Source: Nocardioides sp. (GTDB lineage: Bacteria; Actinomycetota; Actinomycetes; Propionibacteriales; Nocardioidaceae). From it: 5,671 nucleotides of DNA. Below, piece after piece: positions 1-5,659 of the stretch. Every line of letters begins with the position of its first letter. Position 1 is the first letter of the stretch. The DNA lies in contig JAOPXF010000437.1 of NCBI GenBank assembly GCA_025965295.1, positions 1-5,671 of the forward strand, given 5' to 3'. The position numbers and the translations under genes were made by a program. The notes beneath the pieces were generated by a model that was not told where the DNA came from, did not search any database, and was given only the letters and a program-made list of their open reading frames with translations.

Positions 1-503
1 GTGATGATCGCCATCCAGCGGTCCGCCGGCATGTACACCTTGGTCGCGACGGTGGCCAGGTTGAAGCCGATCACCATGACCACCGCACCGGTGACCACCG
101 GCGGGAGGACGGCGTTGACGACGTCGGCGCCGAGATAGTGGATGATCACGCCGACCAGGGCGAGCACCACCCCGGAGACCAGGATCGCGCCGGTGACGTC
201 CTCGGGACCGCCGTTCTGGCTGTAGATCGCGGCGGCACCGCCGACGAACGAGGCGGACGTGCCGAGGTAGCTCGGCACCGCGCCCTGGACGATCAGCAGG
301 AAGCAGATCGTGGCGATTCCGCTCATCAGGATCGCCAGGTTGGGGTCGAGCCCCATGATCAGGGGGAAGACGAAGGTCGCCCCGAACATCGCAACAACGT
401 GCTGGGCGCCCAGGCCCACGGTCTTTCCCCATGCCAGTCGCTGGTTCGGGGCCACGGCTTCGCCGGGCCCCGGGTCCACTAGGTCCCACTTGAACATCGA
501 CAT
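1..503 (-). CDS. NCS2-family nucleobase (uracil/xanthine-type) permease, N-terminal part
   Basis: This is the first 167 residues of an inner-membrane nucleobase:cation symporter of the NCS2 (NAT, SLC23-like) family; the rest lies beyond the left edge (family members are roughly 430 residues or more). A short polar N-terminus is followed by hydrophobic segments at about residues 27-50, 54-73, 104-124 and 132-150. Family marks are the QH pair (Q34-H35) in GAQHVVAMFGATFVFP, the half-helix motif VPSYLGTSASF (76-86), and LPPVVTGAVVMVIGFNLA (133-150). These resemble UraA/PyrP and the uracil-xanthine permeases, so the substrate could be uracil, xanthine, urate or a related base; it is not decidable from this part. 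The ATG at 503 is chosen because AGGAGG (515-510) sits six bases upstream; a second ATG two codons in (497) is spaced less well. It reads in the same direction as the PucR-type regulator but behind a 154-bp gap, so it may have its own promoter. Sure of family, unsure of substrate. Confidence 0.9.
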   Translation of the reverse strand, partial: MSMFKWDLVDPGPGEAVAPNQRLAWGKTVGLGAQHVVAMFGATFVFPLIMGLDPNLAILMSGIATICFLLIVQGAVPSYLGTSASFVGGAAAIYSQNGGPEDVTGAILVSGVVLALVGVIIHYLGADVVNAVLPPVVTGAVVMVIGFNLATVATKVYMPADRWMAII

Positions 504-509
504 GACGGT

Positions 510-515
510 CCTCCT
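510..515 (-). promoter_or_regulatory. Ribosome binding site of the permease gene
   Basis: On the minus strand the bases read AGGAGG, a full Shine-Dalgarno core, six bases before the ATG at 503. It is the strongest ribosome binding site in the window and fixes the start of the permease. Confidence 0.8.
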
Positions 516-521
516 CGCTTG

Positions 522-539
522 GTGGCCCCGAGGTTCCAC
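522..539. promoter_or_regulatory. Candidate operator dyad upstream of the permease
   Basis: The 18 bases form an interrupted palindrome, GTGGnnCCnnGGnnCCAC, in which 12 of 18 positions are symmetric. It lies between the permease Shine-Dalgarno and a possible minus-strand -10 box (TAGTTT, 545-540), so it would cover the expected transcription start. That is a usual position for a repressor site. The symmetry is seen; the role is inferred. The neighbouring PucR-type protein is the obvious candidate to bind it, but no established binding motif was matched here. Confidence 0.35.
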
Positions 540-545
540 AAACTA
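540..545 (-). promoter_or_regulatory. Possible -10 box of the permease promoter
   Basis: On the minus strand the hexamer reads TAGTTT, fitting the TAnnnT pattern of actinobacterial housekeeping promoters, inside the AT-richest stretch of the 504-657 gap. The expected start of transcription would be near 533, giving a leader of about 30 bases. No convincing -35 box is seen. An imperfect dyad (GTGAC, six bases, GACAC; 546-561) lies directly upstream. Confidence 0.3.
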
Positions 546-657
546 GTGACCTTCATGACACACCCACGACGGCGACAAATGCCGAAGGAACGCCGAATCG
601 GCTGGCACGTGTTGTGGGGCGTGGGGAAGCGGCGACGGGGCCGCCACCGGGGCGGGT

Positions 658-1935
658 TCAGCCCGCGATCTCCAGGACCCGCAGGGCCACCGCGACGTCC
701 AGGCGCAGGTGCGGGTCACTCGACAGCGGACCGAGGAGGCGCTCGAGCTTGCTGACCCGGTAGCGCATCGTGTTGTAGTGGAAGAACTGGATGCGGGCGG
801 CCTCCGCGACGTTGAAGTTCGTGTCCAGCAGCACCTGCAGCGTCTCCCGGAGGTCGCCCGCCTCCGGCGTCGGCTCCGCGAGCGGCCCCAGCACGTCGCG
901 GGTGAAGGCCGCGAGCTCGCCACCGTCGGGGATCAGCGCGATCAGCCGGTGCAGCCCGAGCTGGTCGAAGAAGGTCGTCGACCCGCCACCGTTGACCCTG
1001 CGGCCGACCTCGACCGCGCGGCGGGCCTGGGCGTACGCCTCGGGCAGCTCCTCCAGCGACCGGGCCACCCGGCTCACCCCCACCGAGAACGGGCGGCGCC
1101 CACCGCCCTTGTCACCGGAGACCGCGGTGACCGCACGACGTACGACGCCGTGCCCGGCGACGGGTTCCGTGTCGCCCTCCACCACCGGGAGCAGCGTGAC
1201 GACCTCGGAGGAGAAGTCGACGCTGGGGATGCCGGCGTCGAGGTTGCTGCTGACCTGGCGCCAGGCGGCGCAGAAGCGCTCCTGCCACTGGCGACGCTGG
1301 AGCCGCGGGGCGATCTCCTCGTCGGGAGCGGGCGGGTCGATCTCGGCGGCCACCACGACCACCGGCCGGCGCAGGTCCCAGCCGAAGGTGTCGGCGTGCT
1401 CGGCGACGTACTCGGGGTCGTTCGAGACACCACCGGCTCGGCGCAGGAACAGGTCGCGCAGGAAGTCCCCCTGGTACTTGTTCTCGACCGCCGTCACGGC
1501 CTCCTCGCGGGTGATCAGCAGCGCGGCGACCGCCGCCGCCCGCTCCAGGGCGTGGACGTCGTCGGAGGAGATCGGCTCGGCCGCTCGCAGGCAGACCAGG
1601 CGGGCGAGGTCGGCGCCACCGGCCGCCACCCGCAGGCTGCGGACCTCGCCGGACCCGACCCGGATCGCGTCGGAGCCGATCCGCTCGACCCGCAGGCGGC
1701 CCGTCGGGTCGACCAGGTCGGCCTCGGCCAGCTGCTCGCGCCCCCCGGGTGGCAGCGACGTGGCGCGCTCGCGCCCGTCGGTCGAGGTGAACACGACACC
1801 GACGTCGAGGACCCGGGCCACCTCGGCGGCGATGCCGTGCAGGTTGCCGCCGTCGAGCACGATCGACGTCAGCCCCGTGTGCAGGGCGTCCACGCGCGCC
1901 AGCGCCGCGCTCGCGTCATCGCCGCTTATCAACAT
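658..1935 (-). CDS. PucR-family transcriptional regulator
   Basis: A 425-residue cytoplasmic DNA-binding regulator of the PucR/CdaR type, a family that controls purine, allantoin, sugar-acid and other catabolic genes. Residues about 15-145 form a GAF-like or effector-sensing region (GGNLHGIAAEVARVLDVGVV at 29-48 resembles the start of such domains); about 188-315 correspond to the degenerate GGDEF-like domain of CdaR (RPVVVVAAEID, then FSVGVSRVARSLEELPEAY); about 363-421 are the C-terminal PucR helix-turn-helix, with LLDTNFNVAEAARIQFFHYN (369-388) followed by TMRYRVSKLERLLG. No classical PucR N-terminal domain is apparent. Two starts are possible: GTG at 1941 and ATG at 1935. The ATG is preferred because GGAG lies five bases upstream, overlapping the GTG. 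The gene is divergent from the allH-like operon and upstream of the permease, suggesting it senses a metabolite of this locus and controls both sides. Family assignment is secure; effector and targets are inferred. Confidence 0.9.
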   Translation of the reverse strand: MLISGDDASAALARVDALHTGLTSIVLDGGNLHGIAAEVARVLDVGVVFTSTDGRERATSLPPGGREQLAEADLVDPTGRLRVERIGSDAIRVGSGEVRSLRVAAGGADLARLVCLRAAEPISSDDVHALERAAAVAALLITREEAVTAVENKYQGDFLRDLFLRRAGGVSNDPEYVAEHADTFGWDLRRPVVVVAAEIDPPAPDEEIAPRLQRRQWQERFCAAWRQVSSNLDAGIPSVDFSSEVVTLLPVVEGDTEPVAGHGVVRRAVTAVSGDKGGGRRPFSVGVSRVARSLEELPEAYAQARRAVEVGRRVNGGGSTTFFDQLGLHRLIALIPDGGELAAFTRDVLGPLAEPTPEAGDLRETLQVLLDTNFNVAEAARIQFFHYNTMRYRVSKLERLLGPLSSDPHLRLDVAVALRVLEIAG

Positions 1936-1956
1936 GTGCACTCCGTCCGGGCGATC

Positions 1957-1967
1957 GTTGGCACAAC
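1957..1967. promoter_or_regulatory. Candidate PucR-type binding site in the divergent promoter region
   Basis: GTTG-GCA-CAAC is a perfect 4-bp inverted repeat with a 3-base centre. Read with its upstream bases it contains C-G-TTGG, matching the CNTTGG core of the Bacillus subtilis PucR box (WWWCNTTGGTTAA, as I recall it), but not the TTAA half. Measured from a start near 2009 it would sit at about -52 to -42 of the operon promoter, a typical activator position, and downstream of the proposed start for the regulator gene, which would allow autoregulation. The dyad is seen; binding is inferred. Confidence 0.35.
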
Positions 1968-1979
1968 CTCACATCGGAA

Positions 1980-1985
1980 ACGGTA
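1980..1985 (-). promoter_or_regulatory. Possible -10 box of the regulator gene
   Basis: On the minus strand the hexamer is TACCGT, fitting TAnnnT. Transcription would start near 1973, leaving a leader of about 38 bases before the ATG at 1935. No clear -35 is visible, so this is tentative. Confidence 0.25.
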
Positions 1986-1996
1986 ATCGACACCGC

Positions 1997-2002
1997 TAGC
2001 GT
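1997..2002 (+). promoter_or_regulatory. Possible -10 box of the allH-fdrA-allG operon (leaderless start)
   Basis: TAGCGT fits TAnnnT and ends seven bases before the GTG at 2010, which has no Shine-Dalgarno sequence. Transcription would begin at about 2009-2010, so the message would be leaderless or nearly so, a common arrangement in Actinobacteria. The absence of a ribosome binding site plus this spacing is the evidence; no good -35 box is seen, which would fit a promoter that needs an activator. Confidence 0.35.
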
Positions 2003-2009
2003 CGACCAC

Positions 2010-2780
2010 GTGAGTCCGCGCCGAGTCGTCCCCGTGAGCGCGCCGACCCGGGTCCACGACCTGCTCCGGGCGGCGCCCGACGGCGACCTCCGGGTGCTGC
2101 ATCGCGGCCGGCACGCCGTCTACGTCGACCTCGGCGGCTGGTGCCTGGGCGTGGTGGGCGCCGACGCGGCGGCGGTGCCGTGCGCGCTTCGGTTAAGAAC
2201 TCCGGATCTGGCTGAGATCCACGGCGCCTCGGCGTACGTTGGGTCGGGGGTTCTCCACCTCGACGGGACGCCGCTGGTGGTGGGTCGGATCGTGGACGTC
2301 CGCGTCGCACGGGCCGACTTGGAGGGAGCCGCCCGCTACACGGCGGACTCGGTCACCACACAGGCCACCCCCCCGGCCTCGGTGGCCGAGTTCGTCGGTC
2401 CCCTCCACCTGCCGGCCCGCCTCGACCCCGCCGCGGTCGGGCGCCTGGTGGGCCTGGGCGACGGGCTCACCCCGCTCGGCGACGACATCCTGTGCGGCTG
2501 GCTCGCCACGCACCGCGCCGCCGGCGTTCCGACCCCCGACGTGGACGCGGCCGTCCGGGCGCTGATGCCGCGCACCACCCTGCTGTCCGCCACCCTCCTC
2601 GACTGCGCCCTGCACGGCGAGGTGCTGCCGGAGTTCGCGGCGTACCTCTCGGCGCTCGGCGACCGCGAGACCGCCGCCGCGCGCCTCGCCGCGGTCGGCC
2701 ACACCTCCGGTGCCGGACTGCTGTACGGCGCCCGCCTGGCTCTCGCCGCCCTCCACCACCACGAAGGGATCGCCGCATGA
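2010..2780 (+). CDS. allH: DUF2877 protein, AllH/YlbF-like carbamoyltransferase subunit
   Basis: A 256-residue soluble protein of the DUF2877 family. The E. coli member, YlbF (AllH), is assigned with FdrA and YlbE to oxamate carbamoyltransferase. Family marks are the glycine/aspartate-rich motif GLGDGLTPLGDDILCG (148-163), the segment RTTLLSATLLDCALHGEVLP (188-207), and the C-terminal VGHTSGAGLLYGARLAL (229-245). No signal peptide or membrane helix is seen. The GTG at 2010 is chosen because a -10-like box ends seven bases upstream, fitting a leaderless start; a GTG at 2034 is an alternative that would lose eight residues, and neither start has a Shine-Dalgarno sequence. The stop overlaps the next start (ATGA), so translation is probably coupled. 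Codons 62-63 (TTA-AGA, from 2193) are rare in this GC-rich background and lie near a hairpin at 2204-2220. Family assignment is firm; the carbamoyltransferase role is by homology, and the true substrate could be another ureido compound. Confidence 0.87.
   Translation: MSPRRVVPVSAPTRVHDLLRAAPDGDLRVLHRGRHAVYVDLGGWCLGVVGADAAAVPCALRLRTPDLAEIHGASAYVGSGVLHLDGTPLVVGRIVDVRVARADLEGAARYTADSVTTQATPPASVAEFVGPLHLPARLDPAAVGRLVGLGDGLTPLGDDILCGWLATHRAAGVPTPDVDAAVRALMPRTTLLSATLLDCALHGEVLPEFAAYLSALGDRETAAARLAAVGHTSGAGLLYGARLALAALHHHEGIAA
2204..2220. repeat. Small perfect inverted repeat inside the allH-like gene
   Basis: GGATCT, five bases, AGATCC: a perfect 6-bp stem within the coding region, eight bases after the rare TTA-AGA codon pair. 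Just upstream, 2187-2196 matches eight of the nine specified bases of the core of the recalled Bacillus PucR box (CNTTGGTTAA). The hairpin has no T-tract, so it is not a standard terminator; it may be chance, an RNA structure, or part of an internal control site. Confidence 0.4.
2763..2768 (+). promoter_or_regulatory. Ribosome binding site of the fdrA-like gene
   Basis: GAAGGG followed by A, eight bases before the ATG at 2777, lies within the end of the allH-like reading frame. It supports ATG 2777 as the start and means initiation is possible in addition to coupling through the ATGA overlap. Confidence 0.55.
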
Positions 2781-4234
2781 GCGACCACACCCACGTCGAG
2801 CTGCGACCCGGGGCGTACGCCGACTCGGTCACGCTGCTCCAGGTGAGCCGGGCCGTCCAGGGCCTCGACGGCGTCCTCGCTGCCCAGGTCGCGATGGCGA
2901 CGGGCCTCAACGTCGAGGTGCTGACCGAGATGGGCTTCGCGGTGCCCGCCGAGGCCACGACCAACGACCTCGTCGTCGCGCTGCGGCTCGCGGACGCGGC
3001 CGCGCTCGACGCGGCCCTGGCCGGGGTGGACCGGGCCCTGCTCGACGCCAACCGCCGCGACGACGGCCGCACCGAGGTCGCCCCGCCCCGCACCACCGCG
3101 AGTGCGCTGCGGCGCGCACCGGAGGGCATGGCCCTGGTCTCGGTGCCGGGGGCGAGCGCGCTGGTCGAGGCGATGGACGCCCTCGACGCCGGCCGCGACG
3201 TGATGATCTTCAGCGACAACGTGCCGCTCGACCAGGAGCTCGCGCTCAAGCGCACCGCCGCCGGCCGCGGCCTGCTCGTGATGGGCCCCGACTGCGGCAC
3301 CGCCGTCGTCGGCGGCCTCGGGCTGGGCTTCGCGAACACCGTGCGCCCGGGACCGGTCGGCCTCGTCGCCGCGTCCGGCACCGGGTGCCAGCAGCTGCTC
3401 GCCCTCCTCGACCACGCGGGCGTGGGCGTCACCTCCGCCCTCGGCGTCGGTGGTCGCGACCTGTCCGCCGAGGTCAGGGGCTTGTCGACCCGGGAGGCGA
3501 TGCGCCGCCTCGACGCCGACCCCGCGGTCGAGCTGGTCGTGGTGGTCTCCAAGCCACCGGCCGCGGACGTCGCCGACGAGATCCGGGGGTACGCCGCCGG
3601 CCTCACGACCCCGGTCGAGTTCGCGCTGCTCGGCCCCGGGCAGCCCGACCTGACCGCGTCCACCGAGGCCGTCCTGCGCCGGCTCGGCCACGACGTACCG
3701 ACCTGGCCCGTCGTCGAGCCGCCCGTGTCTCGACAAGCTCGACAACCGCAGAGAGGCGGGGCGGGGAAGCGTGGGAGGTTCCTGCGCGGGCTGTTCGTCG
3801 GGGGCACGCTGGCGAGCGAGGCGAAGCTGATCGCCGCCGAGGCGCTCGGCGCCGAGTCTGTGGGGGGCGCCGGCCACACGTTCGTCGACTTCGGGGACGA
3901 CGCCTACACGACCGGGCGCGCGCACCCGATGATCGACCCGTCCCTGCGGCTCGACCACCTGGCCCGCGCCGCCGCCGACCCGGACACCGCGGTGATCCTG
4001 CTCGACGTGGTCCTCGGCCATGGGGCCGAGCCCGACCCGGCGGCCCGGCTGGCCCCGGCCGTCGCGGCGATCGGCCAGCCGGTCGTGATCGCGGTCGTCG
4101 GCACCGACGCCGACCCGCAGGGCCTGGAGCGCCAGGTCCGCGCACTGGCCGACGCCGGCGCCGAGGTCCACCTGTCCAACGCCGGCGCCGCCCGCCGCGC
4201 GATCGAGCTCCTGACCAGCGAGGGCCACCGATGA
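2777..4234 (+). CDS. fdrA: FdrA/AllF-like protein (acyl-CoA synthetase fold)
   Basis: A 485-residue soluble protein of the FdrA family, built on the succinyl-CoA-synthetase alpha/beta plan. In E. coli FdrA (AllF) is the largest component assigned to oxamate carbamoyltransferase, which handles carbamoyl phosphate and oxamate rather than a CoA ester. Visible parts are an N-terminal FdrA-specific domain (about 1-100), a nucleotide-binding-like domain (about 117-312) with GPDCGTAV (170-177), AASGTGCQQ (198-206), GVGGRDLS (223-230) and VVVSKPP (256-262), a linker, and a ligase-like C-terminal domain (about 335-485) with GLFVGGTLASEA (338-349), HPMIDPSLR (383-391) and LLDVVLGHGAEPDP (408-421). It is shorter than E. 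coli FdrA (about 555 residues, from memory). Start ATG 2777 has a Shine-Dalgarno sequence and overlaps the previous stop; its own stop overlaps the next start (ATGA, 4231-4234). The linker at residues 317-334 comes from an in-frame copy of a dispersed repeat. Family is secure; the reaction is inferred. Confidence 0.9.
   Translation: MSDHTHVELRPGAYADSVTLLQVSRAVQGLDGVLAAQVAMATGLNVEVLTEMGFAVPAEATTNDLVVALRLADAAALDAALAGVDRALLDANRRDDGRTEVAPPRTTASALRRAPEGMALVSVPGASALVEAMDALDAGRDVMIFSDNVPLDQELALKRTAAGRGLLVMGPDCGTAVVGGLGLGFANTVRPGPVGLVAASGTGCQQLLALLDHAGVGVTSALGVGGRDLSAEVRGLSTREAMRRLDADPAVELVVVVSKPPAADVADEIRGYAAGLTTPVEFALLGPGQPDLTASTEAVLRRLGHDVPTWPVVEPPVSRQARQPQRGGAGKRGRFLRGLFVGGTLASEAKLIAAEALGAESVGGAGHTFVDFGDDAYTTGRAHPMIDPSLRLDHLARAAADPDTAVILLDVVLGHGAEPDPAARLAPAVAAIGQPVVIAVVGTDADPQGLERQVRALADAGAEVHLSNAGAARRAIELLTSEGHR
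3725..3748. repeat. Dispersed actinobacterial repeat core (tcgacaagctc type) inside fdrA
   Basis: The segment contains gtctcgacaagctcgacaac (3727-3746). I recognise this as the type of short repeat scattered through intergenic regions of Nocardioides and related high-GC Actinobacteria; its other frames give the peptides VSTSST and VVELVET that often appear in over-called proteins from such genomes. Here it encodes VSRQARQP in the fdrA frame using several uncommon codons (CGA, CAA, GCT, with AGA just after). The bases following to about 3778 (G-rich, coding for a basic glycine-rich run) may belong to the same insertion. Only one copy is in this window, so the repeat nature rests on recognition. 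Confidence 0.6.
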
Positions 4235-5637
4235 CGACCCCCACCCATGTCGTGTCCGCCGGTGCCGACCTCTTCGCGGACGCCGTCGCGTCCCAGGCCG
4301 TCGACGTCACCCGGGTCGACTGGCGTCCGCCGATGCCCGGCGCCGAGTCCGACCTCGCCACCGTCGCGGCCGACCCGCGCCGCCGCGACGCCAACGAGCG
4401 CGCCCTGGCGGCGATGCTCGGCGTCACCGCCCGGCTCGTCGACGTGGCCCCCGCGAGCGAGGTCCTCGGGCTCGAGCGCGGCCAGTTCCTGCACGCGGGC
4501 CCGCCGATCGCCTGGGAGCGCGCCTCCGGTCCTCTACGGGGGGCGCTGATGGGCGGTGCCGCGCTGGAGGGCCTCGTCGACGACCCCGAGGACGCCGTCG
4601 CGCTCTTCGAGGCCGGCACCGGCGTCGAGCTCGAGCCCTGTCACCACCGCCGGACCGTCGGCCCGATGGCGGGCGTCGTGACGCCGAGCATGTGGATGTT
4701 CGTGCTGGAGGACCCGAGGACCGGCGCCCGCACGCACTGCTCCCTGAACGAGGGGCTCGGCAAGGTGCTGCGGTACGGCGCCTACTCGCCCGAGGTGCTC
4801 ACCCGCCTGGCCTGGATGCGCGACGTGCTCGGCCCGCTGCTGCAGACCGCCGTACGCACGGTCCGCGACGGCGCCGGCCCGGTCGACGTGACCGGGATCC
4901 TCACCCAGATGCTGCAGATGGGCGACGAGGCGCACAACCGCAACCGGGCCGGGACGCTGATGCTGCTGCGCGACCTCTCCCCCGCGATGGTCACGAGTGG
5001 GGCCGACCCGGCCGACGTGGCCGACTCCCTGCGCTTCGTCGGCGGCAACGACCACTTCTTCCTCAACCTCGCGATGCCCGCCTGCAAGCTCGCGCTGGAC
5101 GCCGCCCGCGGTGTCGACGGCTCGACGATGGTGGTCGCGATGGCCCGCAACGGCACCGACTTCGGCATCCAGGTCGCGGGCACCGGTGACGAGTGGTTCA
5201 CCGGCCCCGCCCAGGTCGCCGAGGGTCTCTACCTCGGCGACTACGGCCCCGACGACGCCAACCCCGACATCGGCGACTCCGCCATCACCGAGACCGCCGG
5301 CATCGGCGGTTTCGCGATGGCCACCGCGCCCGCCATCGTGCGGCTGGTCGGCGGCAGCGTCCCCGACGCCCTGGCCACCACCCGCCTGATGCACGAGATC
5401 ACCCTCGGCGAGAACCCGCGCTGGACGATCCCGGTCCTGGAGTTCCAGGGCGTCCCGAGCGGCATCGACGTGACCCGGGTCTGCCGCACCGGCATCCTGC
5501 CCCAGATCAACACCGGCATGGCCGGCCGCGTCGCCGGCGTCGGCCAGGTCGGCGCCGGACTCGTCACGCCGCCGGCCGAGATCGTCCCGATGGCGCTGGC
5601 CGCCCTCGCGGAACGGACACGTCGCCGCGTCTCCTGA
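4231..5637 (+). CDS. allG: DUF1116 protein, AllG/YlbE-like carbamoyltransferase subunit
   Basis: A 468-residue soluble protein of the DUF1116 family (YlbE in E. coli, now AllG), which works with the FdrA and DUF2877 proteins in oxamate carbamoyltransferase. Conserved blocks run through the protein: CHHRRTVGPMAGVVTPSMW (137-155), LNEGLGKVLRYGAY (172-185), QMGDEAHNRNRAGT (229-242), VGGNDHFFLNLAMPA (270-284), MARNGTDFGIQVAG (304-317), GDSAITETAGIGGFAMA (348-364), PSGIDVTRV (409-417) and NTGMAGRVAGVGQVGAG (427-443). The many His, Asp and Asn residues in these blocks suggest an active site, but no catalytic residue is established here. It is somewhat longer than E. coli YlbE (about 419 residues, from memory), the extra length being mainly N-terminal. 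The start ATG 4231 overlaps the fdrA stop; no strong Shine-Dalgarno sequence is visible, so translation is probably coupled. It is the last gene of the tightly overlapping set. Family is secure; the substrate is inferred from homology. Confidence 0.9.
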   Translation: MTTPTHVVSAGADLFADAVASQAVDVTRVDWRPPMPGAESDLATVAADPRRRDANERALAAMLGVTARLVDVAPASEVLGLERGQFLHAGPPIAWERASGPLRGALMGGAALEGLVDDPEDAVALFEAGTGVELEPCHHRRTVGPMAGVVTPSMWMFVLEDPRTGARTHCSLNEGLGKVLRYGAYSPEVLTRLAWMRDVLGPLLQTAVRTVRDGAGPVDVTGILTQMLQMGDEAHNRNRAGTLMLLRDLSPAMVTSGADPADVADSLRFVGGNDHFFLNLAMPACKLALDAARGVDGSTMVVAMARNGTDFGIQVAGTGDEWFTGPAQVAEGLYLGDYGPDDANPDIGDSAITETAGIGGFAMATAPAIVRLVGGSVPDALATTRLMHEITLGENPRWTIPVLEFQGVPSGIDVTRVCRTGILPQINTGMAGRVAGVGQVGAGLVTPPAEIVPMALAALAERTRRRVS

Positions 5638-5646
5638 GCCAACTGC

Positions 5647-5652
5647 CAGAAT
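5647..5652 (+). promoter_or_regulatory. Possible -10 box for the gene starting at 5660
   Basis: CAGAAT ends seven bases before the ATG at 5660, the same spacing as TAGCGT before the GTG at 2010. This suggests a leaderless transcript and hence a separate transcription unit after the operon. No -35 box was identified. Confidence 0.3.
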
Positions 5653-5659
5653 CGGGGGC

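Noticed and set aside
606..611. CACGTG palindrome
   Set aside because: A 6-bp palindrome without flanking symmetry is likely chance, and no bacterial regulator in the window is known to use it.
641..655. GC hairpin CCGCC-ACCGG-GGCGG just after the regulator stop, considered as a terminator
   Set aside because: The stem is only 5 bp, has no T-tract on the minus strand, competes with another pairing (GGCG at 631-634 with CGCC at 642-645), and such stems are expected by chance at this GC content.
709..1986. Long open plus-strand frames opposite the PucR-type regulator
   Set aside because: They are antisense shadows from GC-rich codon bias. Their composition is arginine-, glycine- and aspartate-rich without domains, while the minus-strand frame shows a clear PucR helix-turn-helix.
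3729..3740. Considered the tcgacaagctc repeat as evidence that fdrA is broken
   Set aside because: The reading frame continues through it without a stop, and the C-terminal domain motifs follow directly in the same frame, so the gene looks intact.
2336..4228. 630-codon open minus-strand frame opposite the allH-fdrA genes
   Set aside because: It is low in recognisable motifs, rich in Gly, Arg, Asp and Val, and spans two genes with clear families on the other strand.
2710..4230. Upstream extension of the allG frame back to 2710, which would make a 975-residue protein
   Set aside because: The added 507 codons are an arginine/proline-rich shadow of fdrA and include the repeat-derived VSTSST peptide. 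Homology to DUF1116 begins only after the ATG at 4231, which sits in an ATGA overlap.
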